The position numbers were made by a program, and so were the translations under genes. A stretch of DNA of 6,783 bases from Gammaproteobacteria bacterium (GTDB lineage: Bacteria > Pseudomonadota > Gammaproteobacteria > Arenicellales > Arenicellaceae): the NCBI GenBank assembly GCA_003485905.1, contig DNHK01000143.1, positions 1 through 6,783 on the forward strand. The letters are read 5' to 3'. The notes below the pieces were generated by a model, which saw only the letters and a program-made list of their open reading frames with translations, had not been told where the DNA came from and did no database searches. Shown piece after piece: positions 1 to 6,783 of this stretch. How positions within the stretch are numbered: position 1 is the first letter of the stretch; each line of letters opens with the position of its first letter.

Positions 1-651
1 CCGGCGTTGGAAGGCCTGTTCGGAAAACCGACGGTGGTTAACAACGTATTATCCTTATCTAGTGTGCCGATTATCTTTGCTGAAGGTGCCGACTATTATA
101 AGAATTTCGGCATGGGTAAATCGCGAGGGACTATGCCGTTTCAGCTTGCTGGCAATTTAAAGCGGCCCGGACTGGTTGAGCTGGGCTTTGGGGTGACGTT
201 GCATTCACTGCTATACGATTATGGCGGCGGCAGTGCCACCGGTCGACCGCTGCGGGCAGTGCAGGTGGGAGGGCCCTTGGGTACTTATCTACCGGAATCG
301 CAGTGGCAGGTCGAAATGGATTATGAGCAGCTGGCAGCTATAAAGGGCGTTCTCGGTCATGGCGGACTGGTAGCGTTTGACGATACGGTGGATATGTCGC
401 AACAGGCACGGTTTTCAATGGAATTTTGTGCGCTTGAGTCCTGCGGGAAATGTACGCCTTGCCGTATCGGCTCGGTCCGTGGTGTCGAAGTTATCGATAA
501 AATCTGCGCAAACGAAAATCGAGAGTCAAATCTCGACTTACTGAATAGTTTATGCGACACAATGGAAAATGCCTCGTTGTGCGCAATGGGAGGTATGACA
601 CCATTCCCAGTAAGAAGTGCTTTGGAATATTTTGGTGACGACTTTAAATAG
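1..651 (+). CDS. fdsB: NAD-dependent formate dehydrogenase beta (diaphorase) subunit, 3' part
   Basis: The reading frame is open from the first base and ends at TAG 649-651, giving the last 216 residues of a NuoF-like subunit; the 5' part lies outside the window. In this cytoplasmic enzyme FdsB takes electrons from FdsA and reduces NAD+ at FMN. The visible part starts in the KPTVVNN segment typical of NuoF/HoxF/FdsB proteins. It continues through an SLBB-type region (around GVTLHSLLYDYGGG, bases 193-234) and ends in the NuoF iron-sulfur domain. That domain has ESCGKCTPCR with cysteine codons at 442, 451 and 460 and a fourth cysteine in SLCAMGG at 580, the usual ligands of one [4Fe-4S] cluster. 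The stretch VGHGGLVAFDDTVDM-like (ILGHGG then FDDTVDM) and the following fdsA point to FdsB rather than NuoF of complex I. The FMN/NADH site and any thioredoxin-like N-terminal domain cannot be seen. No damage is visible. Confidence 0.95.
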   Translation, partial: PALEGLFGKPTVVNNVLSLSSVPIIFAEGADYYKNFGMGKSRGTMPFQLAGNLKRPGLVELGFGVTLHSLLYDYGGGSATGRPLRAVQVGGPLGTYLPESQWQVEMDYEQLAAIKGVLGHGGLVAFDDTVDMSQQARFSMEFCALESCGKCTPCRIGSVRGVEVIDKICANENRESNLDLLNSLCDTMENASLCAMGGMTPFPVRSALEYFGDDFK

Positions 652-654
652 AGT

Positions 655-658
655 AAGG
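655..658 (+). promoter_or_regulatory. Ribosome binding site of fdsA
   Basis: AAGG within TAAGGT lies in the 15-base gap after the fdsB stop, eight bases before the ATG at 667. It fits a standard Shine-Dalgarno site and supports that start. The tight spacing implies that fdsB and fdsA share one transcript. Confidence 0.7.
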
Positions 659-666
659 TTATAGCT

Positions 667-3606
667 ATGAATCAATTTAAAGATTTGTCTCTGTTGAAAG
701 ATATGGTCGAGTTGAGCAATCCGGATAAAGACTACGGAACGCCTTCACCTGTTTCATATATTGATAAGGAAGCTATCAGAAGCGGTGAGAAAACCGTTGA
801 AATGGTGTCTGGTACGGTTGATGGGCAAATGGTTACGGTGCCAGCGGGTACCTCGGTAATGCGCGCAGCGGCCACGATGGATCTCAACATTCCAAAACTC
901 TGCGCCACCGACAGTATCAAGGCATTTGGCTCCTGCCGTTTGTGCGTGGTCGCGATTGAAGGTCGCAAGGGCTTTCCGGCCTCCTGCACCACACCATTTG
1001 AAGCTGACATGGTAGTGACCACGCAGAATAAGGCTATTGCCGAGTTACGGCGCAGCGTTATGGAGCTGTATATCTCTGACCATCCGTTGGATTGTCTTAC
1101 CTGCCCAACCAACGGTGACTGTGAACTGCAGGATATGGCGGGTGCTGTGGGATTGCGCGATGTGCGTTATGGCTATGACGGTGCCAACCACCTCGACGCA
1201 GAAAAAGACAAGTCCAATCCTTATTTCACATTCGATCCTAGCAAATGTATTGCCTGCTCACGCTGTGTGCGTGCCTGTGAAGAAACGCAAGGTACCTATG
1301 CACTGACGATTGAGGGCCGGGGCTTTGATTCCAAGGTCAGTGCCAGTCAAAACGAACACTTTGTGGATTCTGAATGTGTCTCCTGTGGTGCGTGCGTTCA
1401 GGCTTGTCCTACGGCCACGCTGACTGAGAAATCGATCATCGAGGCTGGCCAACCGGAGCATTCCAAAATAACTACCTGCGCGTACTGCGGTGTTGGTTGC
1501 TCATTTAAGGCGGAGATGAAGGGCGAAGAATTAGTGCGTATGACACCTTACAAAGGTGGCCAGGCCAATCGAGGCCATTCCTGCGTAAAAGGTCGTTTTG
1601 CTTTTGGCTACGCCACCCATAAAGAACGCATTACCACGCCGATGATTCGTGATTCGATCGATGATGAATGGAATCCGGTTTCCTGGGAAGAAGCCTTTAG
1701 CTTCGCCGCCGGCAAACTGAAATCTATCCAGAAAAAATACGGTGTTAAATCGATTGGCGGTATTTCATCATCACGCTGCACTAACGAAGAAGTCTGGCTG
1801 GTACAAAAAATGGTACGTGCCGGCTTCGGCAACAATAATATCGATACCTGTGCGCGGGTTTGTCACTCGCCAACTGGTTATGGCTTAAAACAGACTTTGG
1901 GTGAATCCGCCGGCACCCAGAACTTCGATTCGGTAGCCGCCACCGATGTGATGATCGTGATGGGGGCTAATCCTACCGATGCACACCCGGTGTTTGCTTC
2001 GCGGATGAAGGCGCGCTTGAAGGAGGGCGCAAAATTAATTGTGGTGGACCCACGTAGAATTGACTTGGTCGACGGCCCGCACGTTAAGGCAAATCATCAC
2101 TTAAAATTGCTGCCCGGTACTAATGTTGCGTTTATTAATACCATTGCTCACGCCATCGTACGCGAAAACCTGCACGACGAAGAATTTGTCAGGCGCCGTT
2201 GCGAAAATGACGCTTTTGACGAATGGTTAGAGTTCATCAAAGACGAAAAACACGCTCCCGAGAAAACCGAAGCCATTACCGCTATTCCTGCACAAGATCT
2301 AGTTGCCGCCGCACGCTTGTATGCAACAGCGGGTAACGGTGCTATCTATTATGGATTAGGTGTTACTGAACATAGCCAAGGATCTACTGCGGTTATGGGC
2401 ATTGCCAACTTGGCTATGTTAACTGGCAATATTGGCCGGCCCGGAGTAGGCGTAAATCCCTTACGTGGCCAGAACAATGTACAGGGTTCCTGCGATATGG
2501 GTTCTTTTCCACACGAGCTGCCCGGCTATCGTCCGGTCACCGACGATACTGTGCGAGCTGGTTTTGAGAAAGACTGGGATATCAGCCTTGATGGAGAGCC
2601 GGGCTTTCGCATCAACAATATGTTTGATGCCGCAATTGAAGGCATTTACAAGGGCTTGTATGTGCAGGGCGAAGATGTGGCCCAGTCCGATCCCAACACT
2701 CACCATGTTGAAGCGGCGCTGAAAAACCTAGAATGCTTGATCGTGCAGGACTTGTTCCTTAACGAGACGGCCAAGTTCGCGACCGTGTTTTTACCGGGCT
2801 CCAGCTTCCTGGAAAAAAACGGCACTTTCACTAACGCAGAACGCCGTATTTCGCCAGTTAGAAAAGTCATGAAACCATTGGCGGGATTGGAAGATTGGGA
2901 AGTGACCCAAGGCCTTTGCAATGCGATGGGATACCAGATGAATTATACCCATCCTAGGGAAATCATGCAGGAAATCGCTCGTCTGACACCAACGTTCAAA
3001 AACGTTACCTACGAGCGAATCAATAAAGAAGGTTCATTGCAATGGCCATGTACCGATGAAACCCCAGGCGGCACACCCACAATGCATGTCGATGAGTTTG
3101 TTAGAGGCAAAGGCCTATTCAAGATTACTGAATTTGTACCGACCGATGAAAAAGTGACTCGAAGGTTTCCGCTCCTGCTGACCACTGGCCGCATCCTTTC
3201 GCAGTACAATGTCGGTGCACAAACACGACGGACAGAAAACAATACTTGGCACCACCAGGATCTATTGGAAATTCACCAAAACGATGCTACAGATAGAGGT
3301 ATTGAAAACGGCGACCGAGTCAAAATCCAAAGTCGGTCAGGTGATACGCACTTGACGGCTAAAATCACAGAACGGGTATCACCCGGCGTGGTTTACACCA
3401 CATTCCATCACCCAGAAAGCGGTGCCAACATTATCACTACCGACAACTCTGATTGGGCCACTAATTGCCCCGAGTACAAGGTAACCGCGGTGCAGATTGG
3501 TAAAGTGATGTCTGAGCAAAAGGATTCAGATTGGCAACGTCAGTTTGAGGAATTCAATAAGCAACAGGTAGAACTTGCACACCTAAGTGATGAGAAAACG
3601 GCCTAA
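667..3606 (+). CDS. fdsA: NAD-dependent formate dehydrogenase alpha (catalytic Mo) subunit
   Basis: This 979-residue protein oxidises formate to CO2 at a Mo-bisMGD centre in the cytoplasm and passes electrons to FdsB. After a leader with the FdsA-typical DYGTP (22-26) comes a [2Fe-2S] domain (C79, C90, C93, C107). A NuoG-like His-Cys3 site follows (H139, C143, C146, C152), then two ferredoxin-type [4Fe-4S] motifs (C194/197/200/204 and C237/240/243/247). The molybdopterin-oxidoreductase [4Fe-4S] motif is C271, C274, C278, C306. The likely Mo ligand is C399 in ARVCH (TGT at 1861), where E. coli FdhF has selenocysteine, followed by the conserved H400. The MGD-binding GVGVNPLRGQNNVQG lies at 2446-2490, and a C-terminal dinucleotide-binding domain spans about residues 834-955. 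Length and cluster set match known FdsA proteins (one [2Fe-2S], four [4Fe-4S]). There is no Tat signal, as expected for the soluble enzyme. The ATG has a good ribosome binding site. No frameshift or missing ligand was found. Confidence 0.98.
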   Translation: MNQFKDLSLLKDMVELSNPDKDYGTPSPVSYIDKEAIRSGEKTVEMVSGTVDGQMVTVPAGTSVMRAAATMDLNIPKLCATDSIKAFGSCRLCVVAIEGRKGFPASCTTPFEADMVVTTQNKAIAELRRSVMELYISDHPLDCLTCPTNGDCELQDMAGAVGLRDVRYGYDGANHLDAEKDKSNPYFTFDPSKCIACSRCVRACEETQGTYALTIEGRGFDSKVSASQNEHFVDSECVSCGACVQACPTATLTEKSIIEAGQPEHSKITTCAYCGVGCSFKAEMKGEELVRMTPYKGGQANRGHSCVKGRFAFGYATHKERITTPMIRDSIDDEWNPVSWEEAFSFAAGKLKSIQKKYGVKSIGGISSSRCTNEEVWLVQKMVRAGFGNNNIDTCARVCHSPTGYGLKQTLGESAGTQNFDSVAATDVMIVMGANPTDAHPVFASRMKARLKEGAKLIVVDPRRIDLVDGPHVKANHHLKLLPGTNVAFINTIAHAIVRENLHDEEFVRRRCENDAFDEWLEFIKDEKHAPEKTEAITAIPAQDLVAAARLYATAGNGAIYYGLGVTEHSQGSTAVMGIANLAMLTGNIGRPGVGVNPLRGQNNVQGSCDMGSFPHELPGYRPVTDDTVRAGFEKDWDISLDGEPGFRINNMFDAAIEGIYKGLYVQGEDVAQSDPNTHHVEAALKNLECLIVQDLFLNETAKFATVFLPGSSFLEKNGTFTNAERRISPVRKVMKPLAGLEDWEVTQGLCNAMGYQMNYTHPREIMQEIARLTPTFKNVTYERINKEGSLQWPCTDETPGGTPTMHVDEFVRGKGLFKITEFVPTDEKVTRRFPLLLTTGRILSQYNVGAQTRRTENNTWHHQDLLEIHQNDATDRGIENGDRVKIQSRSGDTHLTAKITERVSPGVVYTTFHHPESGANIITTDNSDWATNCPEYKVTAVQIGKVMSEQKDSDWQRQFEEFNKQQVELAHLSDEKTA

Positions 3607-3609
3607 ACA

Positions 3610-3614
3610 GAGGT
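3610..3614 (+). promoter_or_regulatory. Possible ribosome binding site of fdhD
   Basis: GAGGT follows the fdsA stop and lies 14 bases before ATG 3629. The sequence matches the Shine-Dalgarno core, but the spacing is longer than the usual 5-9 bases. It is the best site near either candidate start of fdhD: the alternatives GTG 3587 and ATG 3590 have only AGGTAG about 18 bases upstream. Confidence 0.35.
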
Positions 3615-3628
3615 TGGACCAGACCCTC

Positions 3629-4483
3629 ATGTCGATTCAGGAGACTACAAATTCGGAACGTGAAGTAGTAGAAGGCAACGAGAGGCCCGGTATAGTCGAG
3701 CGAAACGTACTAGAGCGACGTTCCGATAAAAACCTAACGTTAAAACAAGACTTAATAGCTGACGAGGTTGCCGTGGCTTTTGCCTATAACGGGCAAAGCC
3801 ACGCGGTTATGATGGCCAGTCCGATCGATTTGTACGACTTTGCCGTCGGCTTCAGCGTTACAGAGAGAATAGTCGACTCGGTGGACGATATACTGGATAT
3901 TGATATCCGTGATGCAAAGAAAGGAATCACGATTCAGCTAAGAATCAAACAGATAATGATGGAAAGACTAGAACGGCAGCGCCGACAAATGAGCGGTCGG
4001 TCCGGTTGCGGCATTTGCGGCATCATTGATCTGGAAGCTGCGATCCCAAAATTAGAACCAATGGTTCAAACTGATTTGCCTGACCATACAATAATAAATC
4101 AGGCAGTAGAAATTCTACAAAGTAATCAACTTATACAAAACAGTTGCGGTGGGGTGCACTGCGCGGGTATGTTCGACAGAACAGGAAAACTGCTGGCGAT
4201 TCGCGAGGACGTTGGCAGGCACAATGCGTTGGATAAACTTATTGGCGCACAACTAGACAATATTGAGCCTGAATATTTTGTATTAATGTCTAGCCGCGCG
4301 AGCCATGAACTGATTGCTAAGGTGGCGATTGCGGGGATTGGGACGCTTGTAACGATATCTGCTGCAACCACGTTGGCCATAGAGGTCGCAAACAAGATAA
4401 ATCTTAATCTGATTGGATTTATCAGGGGATCACGTCAAGTGATCTACTCGGCAACTGCGACCTCAAATCTGACCCAAAAATAG
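3629..4483 (+). CDS. fdhD: Formate dehydrogenase accessory sulfurtransferase FdhD (FdsC-type)
   Basis: FdhD family proteins bind bis-MGD and move sulfur from the cysteine desulfurase (IscS in E. coli) to the Mo cofactor, which formate dehydrogenases need for activity. From ATG 3629 the protein has 284 residues, close to E. coli FdhD at about 277. Family landmarks are DEVAVAFAYNG (45-55), VMMASPIDLYDFAVGFSVTE (60-79), the sulfur-relay motif GCGICG with C127 and C130 (codons 4007 and 4016), EDVGRHNALDKL near bases 4205-4240, SSRASHEL, and SAATTLAIEVA near the C-terminus. The start is uncertain. GTG 3587 or ATG 3590 would add 13-14 basic residues and overlap fdsA by about 20 bases; I prefer 3629 because of the better upstream GAGGT and because family N-termini are not conserved. 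Either way the gene is tightly coupled to fdsA. Compared with fdsA it uses many more ATA (about 11) and AGA/AGG (about 7) codons. It corresponds to fdsC of fdsGBACD operons. Confidence 0.96.
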   Translation: MSIQETTNSEREVVEGNERPGIVERNVLERRSDKNLTLKQDLIADEVAVAFAYNGQSHAVMMASPIDLYDFAVGFSVTERIVDSVDDILDIDIRDAKKGITIQLRIKQIMMERLERQRRQMSGRSGCGICGIIDLEAAIPKLEPMVQTDLPDHTIINQAVEILQSNQLIQNSCGGVHCAGMFDRTGKLLAIREDVGRHNALDKLIGAQLDNIEPEYFVLMSSRASHELIAKVAIAGIGTLVTISAATTLAIEVANKINLNLIGFIRGSRQVIYSATATSNLTQK

Positions 4484-4568
4484 ATTATTTAAACCGCCTC
4501 GATATTTCGCGGGTATGCGCGGACCCAATTCCACTGTAGCCTGCAATTAATTCCTAATACTTATAACT
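4484..4568 (+). other. Spacer between fdhD and ppc, no clear terminator or promoter
   Basis: These 85 bases are the largest gap in the window. A short CG-rich hairpin can be drawn (CGCG 4508-4511 with 4518-4521, or CCGC 4494-4497 with GCGG 4519-4522), but no T-run follows, so a factor-independent terminator is not supported. The last 40 bases are AT-rich, with TAATAC at 4555-4560 and TATAAC at 4562-4567; neither has a convincing -35 partner. Whether ppc is read through from the formate dehydrogenase genes or has its own promoter cannot be decided from the sequence. Confidence 0.5.
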
Positions 4569-6783
4569 ATGAAAATTGAATCGGATTTAAGCACTGCTCA
4601 GGAAACTGTTCTTCCAGACCTTCTTGGGGAGGTGATATTGGAACAAGAGGGAAAAGCGATACTCGATGCTGTTGAGTTGCTTAGGATAGGATTTATCCAA
4701 CAACGTAGTCAGCCCGATCAGCAGAACATGGAAAACTTGATCGGACAGATAGAAGGTATGGATAGCGAATCCCTCGATAGGGTCATACACGCTTTTACCA
4801 CTTTTTTTCATCTCGCGAATATTAACGAAGAGCACGCCAATAATGTTAGCCGCAATCGTATTGAGCAAGGGGGCAAAGTCTGGCAAAACTCATTCTTGGA
4901 AACCCTGCAGGCCTTTAAACGTGATGGTAAAAGTTTAGACGAAGTACTGCAGTTGCTTAGTGCTCTAAATTACAACCCGACCTTTACCGCTCATCCGACA
5001 GAGGCTAAACGGCCAGTAGTATTGGCCGCGTTACAGCGAATATATAAGGAGTACGACGCCTATATTGAGGCCAGTCAAAGCAAGAGCGAATTATCCGAAA
5101 TTCGGCATCGCTTGAAAGCCATGATTCAAATATTCTGGAAGACCGAGGTAATGCGCATAGAGAAGCCAACGGTATATGATGAAATTGAAAACTCATTGTA
5201 TTTCTTCCGGGAGAGTATTTTTGCTGCACTGCCTGAATTTTATCGAGGGCTGGAAAGTGCAATTAAGCAGTGCTACCCAGAATCTAAAGGACTCAATTTG
5301 GCGTTGCCGACTATCGTGCGCTTTAGTACTTGGGTTGGGGGCGACCGAGATGGTAATCCATTTGTAACCGCGGATATAACGCGCGATGCACTGCGAATGC
5401 AACAAATTGAGGTCTTGAAGGAATATGTTCGACGCGTCGAACAGCTAATCGAAGTGTTAACCCACAGTGCAGACCAACTTGCGCTGCCTTCGGCATTACT
5501 AGATACATTGCAGGCAGATAAAACGACCGCCGATGCATTGCTTGGAAAGCAATACATCAACGAACCCTATCGCCGAATACTTAGCATCTGCAAAACTAGA
5601 CTCACACGAACTCTAGAACTTGCGGAATCTCGCCTTCAGCATCAACCGCTAAAGCTGGGTGAATTTGCCTACCGCGATGAACAAGAATTTCGCAATGACT
5701 TATTGCTAGTTCACGACGCACTGATTGACAACAACGAAGAAAATCTTACCCGCGGTAGCTTAGCCGATTTATTTCGTGTTCTCGATTGCTGTGGCTTCTT
5801 TTTATCCAAAATGGATATTCGACAAGAATCGACGGTTCACAGCCAGGCTGTCCACGAGATTGCGGTGAATAGCAGTCAGGCAGTGGATTATGAAGCGTTG
5901 GATGAGGAGCAACGCCAACAATGGCTCACTATGCAGTTGTTGAATGAGGAAACACTGGAATTCGATAATCGACAACTGACGTTACAAAGTTCAGAAGTTC
6001 TAGAGGTAATGCGCTTAATGGAGGAGATGCGCGACGAAATTTCGCAACAATGCTTTGGCAGCTACATTATTTCTATGACCCACAATGCTAGCCATCTCCT
6101 TGAAGTGGCGCTGCTTGCCAAACTCAGCGGTCTAATCACGTTCAACGCAAGCGGTGAATTAGAGAGCAGCATCCATATTTCACCACTATTTGAAACAGTT
6201 AAAGATTTAGAGCAAGCAGAGACAACACTGGAACAACTCCTAAACAACTCGGCATATCGTCAATTGCTGACTTTTACTGAGAATAGCCAAGAAATAATGT
6301 TGGGTTACTCTGACTCATGCAAGGATGGAGGCATCATTTCATCGAGCTGGAATTTATATAAGGCACAACAGCGAATTGTGGCCACAACAAATCGTCACGA
6401 TATTAGTTGCGTGCTATTCCACGGGCGCGGGGGAACCATCGGACGGGGTGGAGGTCCTACGCATGAATCAATATTGGGGCAACCCAGCGGCACGGTGCAG
6501 GGGGGGATTAAGTTTACTGAGCAGGGTGAGGTTCTATCCTTTAAGTACAACTTTAAAGACACCGCGGTGTATGAACTAACGGTGGGAGTTACAGCCTTGA
6601 TGAAAGCTAGTGATCCTGGCTACCACAATGTAGATGAACCACAGTACGTGGAAATCATGGATCAATTAGTAGCTACGGGCGAAAGCGTATTCAGAGAACT
6701 CACTGATGACAACCGGGCAACAATGCAGTACTTCTACGAGACAACACCCTCACATGAAATCGGCATGCTCAATATTGGATCGC
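4569..6783 (+). CDS. ppc: Phosphoenolpyruvate carboxylase, 5' part (cut by window end)
   Basis: This enzyme carboxylates PEP with bicarbonate to give oxaloacetate and phosphate in the cytoplasm, an anaplerotic step and, in serine-cycle methylotrophs, a carbon-assimilation step. The frame has 738 codons without a stop; the family usually has about 880-970 residues, so roughly the last fifth is outside. Motifs in order: N-terminal LLGEVI (18-23); FTAHPTE with catalytic H142 (E. coli H138); FSTWVGGDRDGNP around 253-265; DIRQES with R418 (E. coli R396); PLFE with E542 (E506); GYSDSCKDGG with D582 and K585 (D543, K546); FHGRGG with H618 and R620 (H579, R581); and R626 (R587). The E. coli numbers are recalled from the literature. 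The window ends at LNIGS, just before the conserved Arg of the GSR motif. ATG 4569 is the first start after the in-frame TAA at 4548, but has no Shine-Dalgarno site. Most of the aspartate effector site is in the missing part, so feedback control cannot be judged. Confidence 0.97.
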   Translation, partial: MKIESDLSTAQETVLPDLLGEVILEQEGKAILDAVELLRIGFIQQRSQPDQQNMENLIGQIEGMDSESLDRVIHAFTTFFHLANINEEHANNVSRNRIEQGGKVWQNSFLETLQAFKRDGKSLDEVLQLLSALNYNPTFTAHPTEAKRPVVLAALQRIYKEYDAYIEASQSKSELSEIRHRLKAMIQIFWKTEVMRIEKPTVYDEIENSLYFFRESIFAALPEFYRGLESAIKQCYPESKGLNLALPTIVRFSTWVGGDRDGNPFVTADITRDALRMQQIEVLKEYVRRVEQLIEVLTHSADQLALPSALLDTLQADKTTADALLGKQYINEPYRRILSICKTRLTRTLELAESRLQHQPLKLGEFAYRDEQEFRNDLLLVHDALIDNNEENLTRGSLADLFRVLDCCGFFLSKMDIRQESTVHSQAVHEIAVNSSQAVDYEALDEEQRQQWLTMQLLNEETLEFDNRQLTLQSSEVLEVMRLMEEMRDEISQQCFGSYIISMTHNASHLLEVALLAKLSGLITFNASGELESSIHISPLFETVKDLEQAETTLEQLLNNSAYRQLLTFTENSQEIMLGYSDSCKDGGIISSSWNLYKAQQRIVATTNRHDISCVLFHGRGGTIGRGGGPTHESILGQPSGTVQGGIKFTEQGEVLSFKYNFKDTAVYELTVGVTALMKASDPGYHNVDEPQYVEIMDQLVATGESVFRELTDDNRATMQYFYETTPSHEIGMLNIGS

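Noticed and set aside
7..9. TTG at base 7 as the start of the first gene
   Set aside because: The frame is open through base 1 and the protein begins in the middle of a NuoF-like domain, so this is a gene cut by the window edge and not a short gene.
1..651. Identification as NuoF of respiratory complex I
   Set aside because: The next gene is a complete FdsA with a formate dehydrogenase active site followed by fdhD, and the GHGG and FDDTVDM segments fit FdsB.
732..1112. 126-codon - strand open frame opposite fdsA
   Set aside because: It lies opposite the conserved [2Fe-2S] and His-Cys3 region of fdsA and has no recognisable domain.
1861..1863. Selenocysteine at the formate dehydrogenase active site
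   Set aside because: The codon at the Mo-ligand position is TGT (Cys399), not TGA; this is the cysteine form of the enzyme.
4494..4530. GC-rich hairpin after fdhD as a terminator
   Set aside because: The stems are only four base pairs and no T-run follows (the next bases are GACCCAATT), so it does not fit a factor-independent terminator.
4587..5560. Several open frames of 70-99 codons on the - strand opposite ppc
   Set aside because: They oppose an unbroken, strongly conserved coding frame, overlap one another and show no motif; they are shadows of ppc.
6325..6579. 84-codon open frame on the + strand
   Set aside because: It lies in another frame inside the catalytic core of ppc, where the ppc frame encodes the GYSDSCKDGG and FHGRGG motifs; the alternative product resembles nothing I recognise.

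Overview
The window holds four genes, all on the + strand and closely spaced. Three encode or mature a soluble, molybdenum-dependent, NAD+-linked formate dehydrogenase: the 3' end of fdsB (diaphorase subunit), all of fdsA (catalytic subunit) and all of fdhD (sulfur transferase for the cofactor). The fourth is the 5' three quarters of ppc (phosphoenolpyruvate carboxylase), cut by the window end. No RNA genes, insertion sequences, CRISPR arrays or long repeats were seen, and no gene-free stretch exceeds 85 bases.

The order fdsB-fdsA-fdhD is that of the known fds operons of Proteobacteria (fdsGBACD, where fdsC is an fdhD homologue). The FdsA protein has the family hallmarks along its whole length. 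Moderate GC and the protein style suggest a proteobacterium, perhaps a gammaproteobacterium able to use formate or other C1 compounds. That placement is a weak inference.

Layout: fdsB ends at 651; a 15-base gap carries a good ribosome binding site for fdsA (667-3606); fdhD overlaps the fdsA stop or starts 22 bases after it, depending on the start codon; an 85-base spacer without a clear terminator leads to ppc, which begins at 4569 and runs off the end. The small fdsD gene that usually closes the operon is not present between fdhD and ppc.

Together, FdsA oxidises formate to CO2 at a Mo-bisMGD centre, electrons pass through iron-sulfur clusters to FdsB, which reduces NAD+, and FdhD supplies the sulfur that activates the Mo cofactor. 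PEP carboxylase consumes bicarbonate to make oxaloacetate, so the gene pair could join formate oxidation to C4 synthesis, although the neighbourhood alone does not prove this. I found no convincing previously undescribed system; the observations worth checking are the fds-ppc junction, the missing fdsD, the start-site signals and a codon-use change at fdhD.
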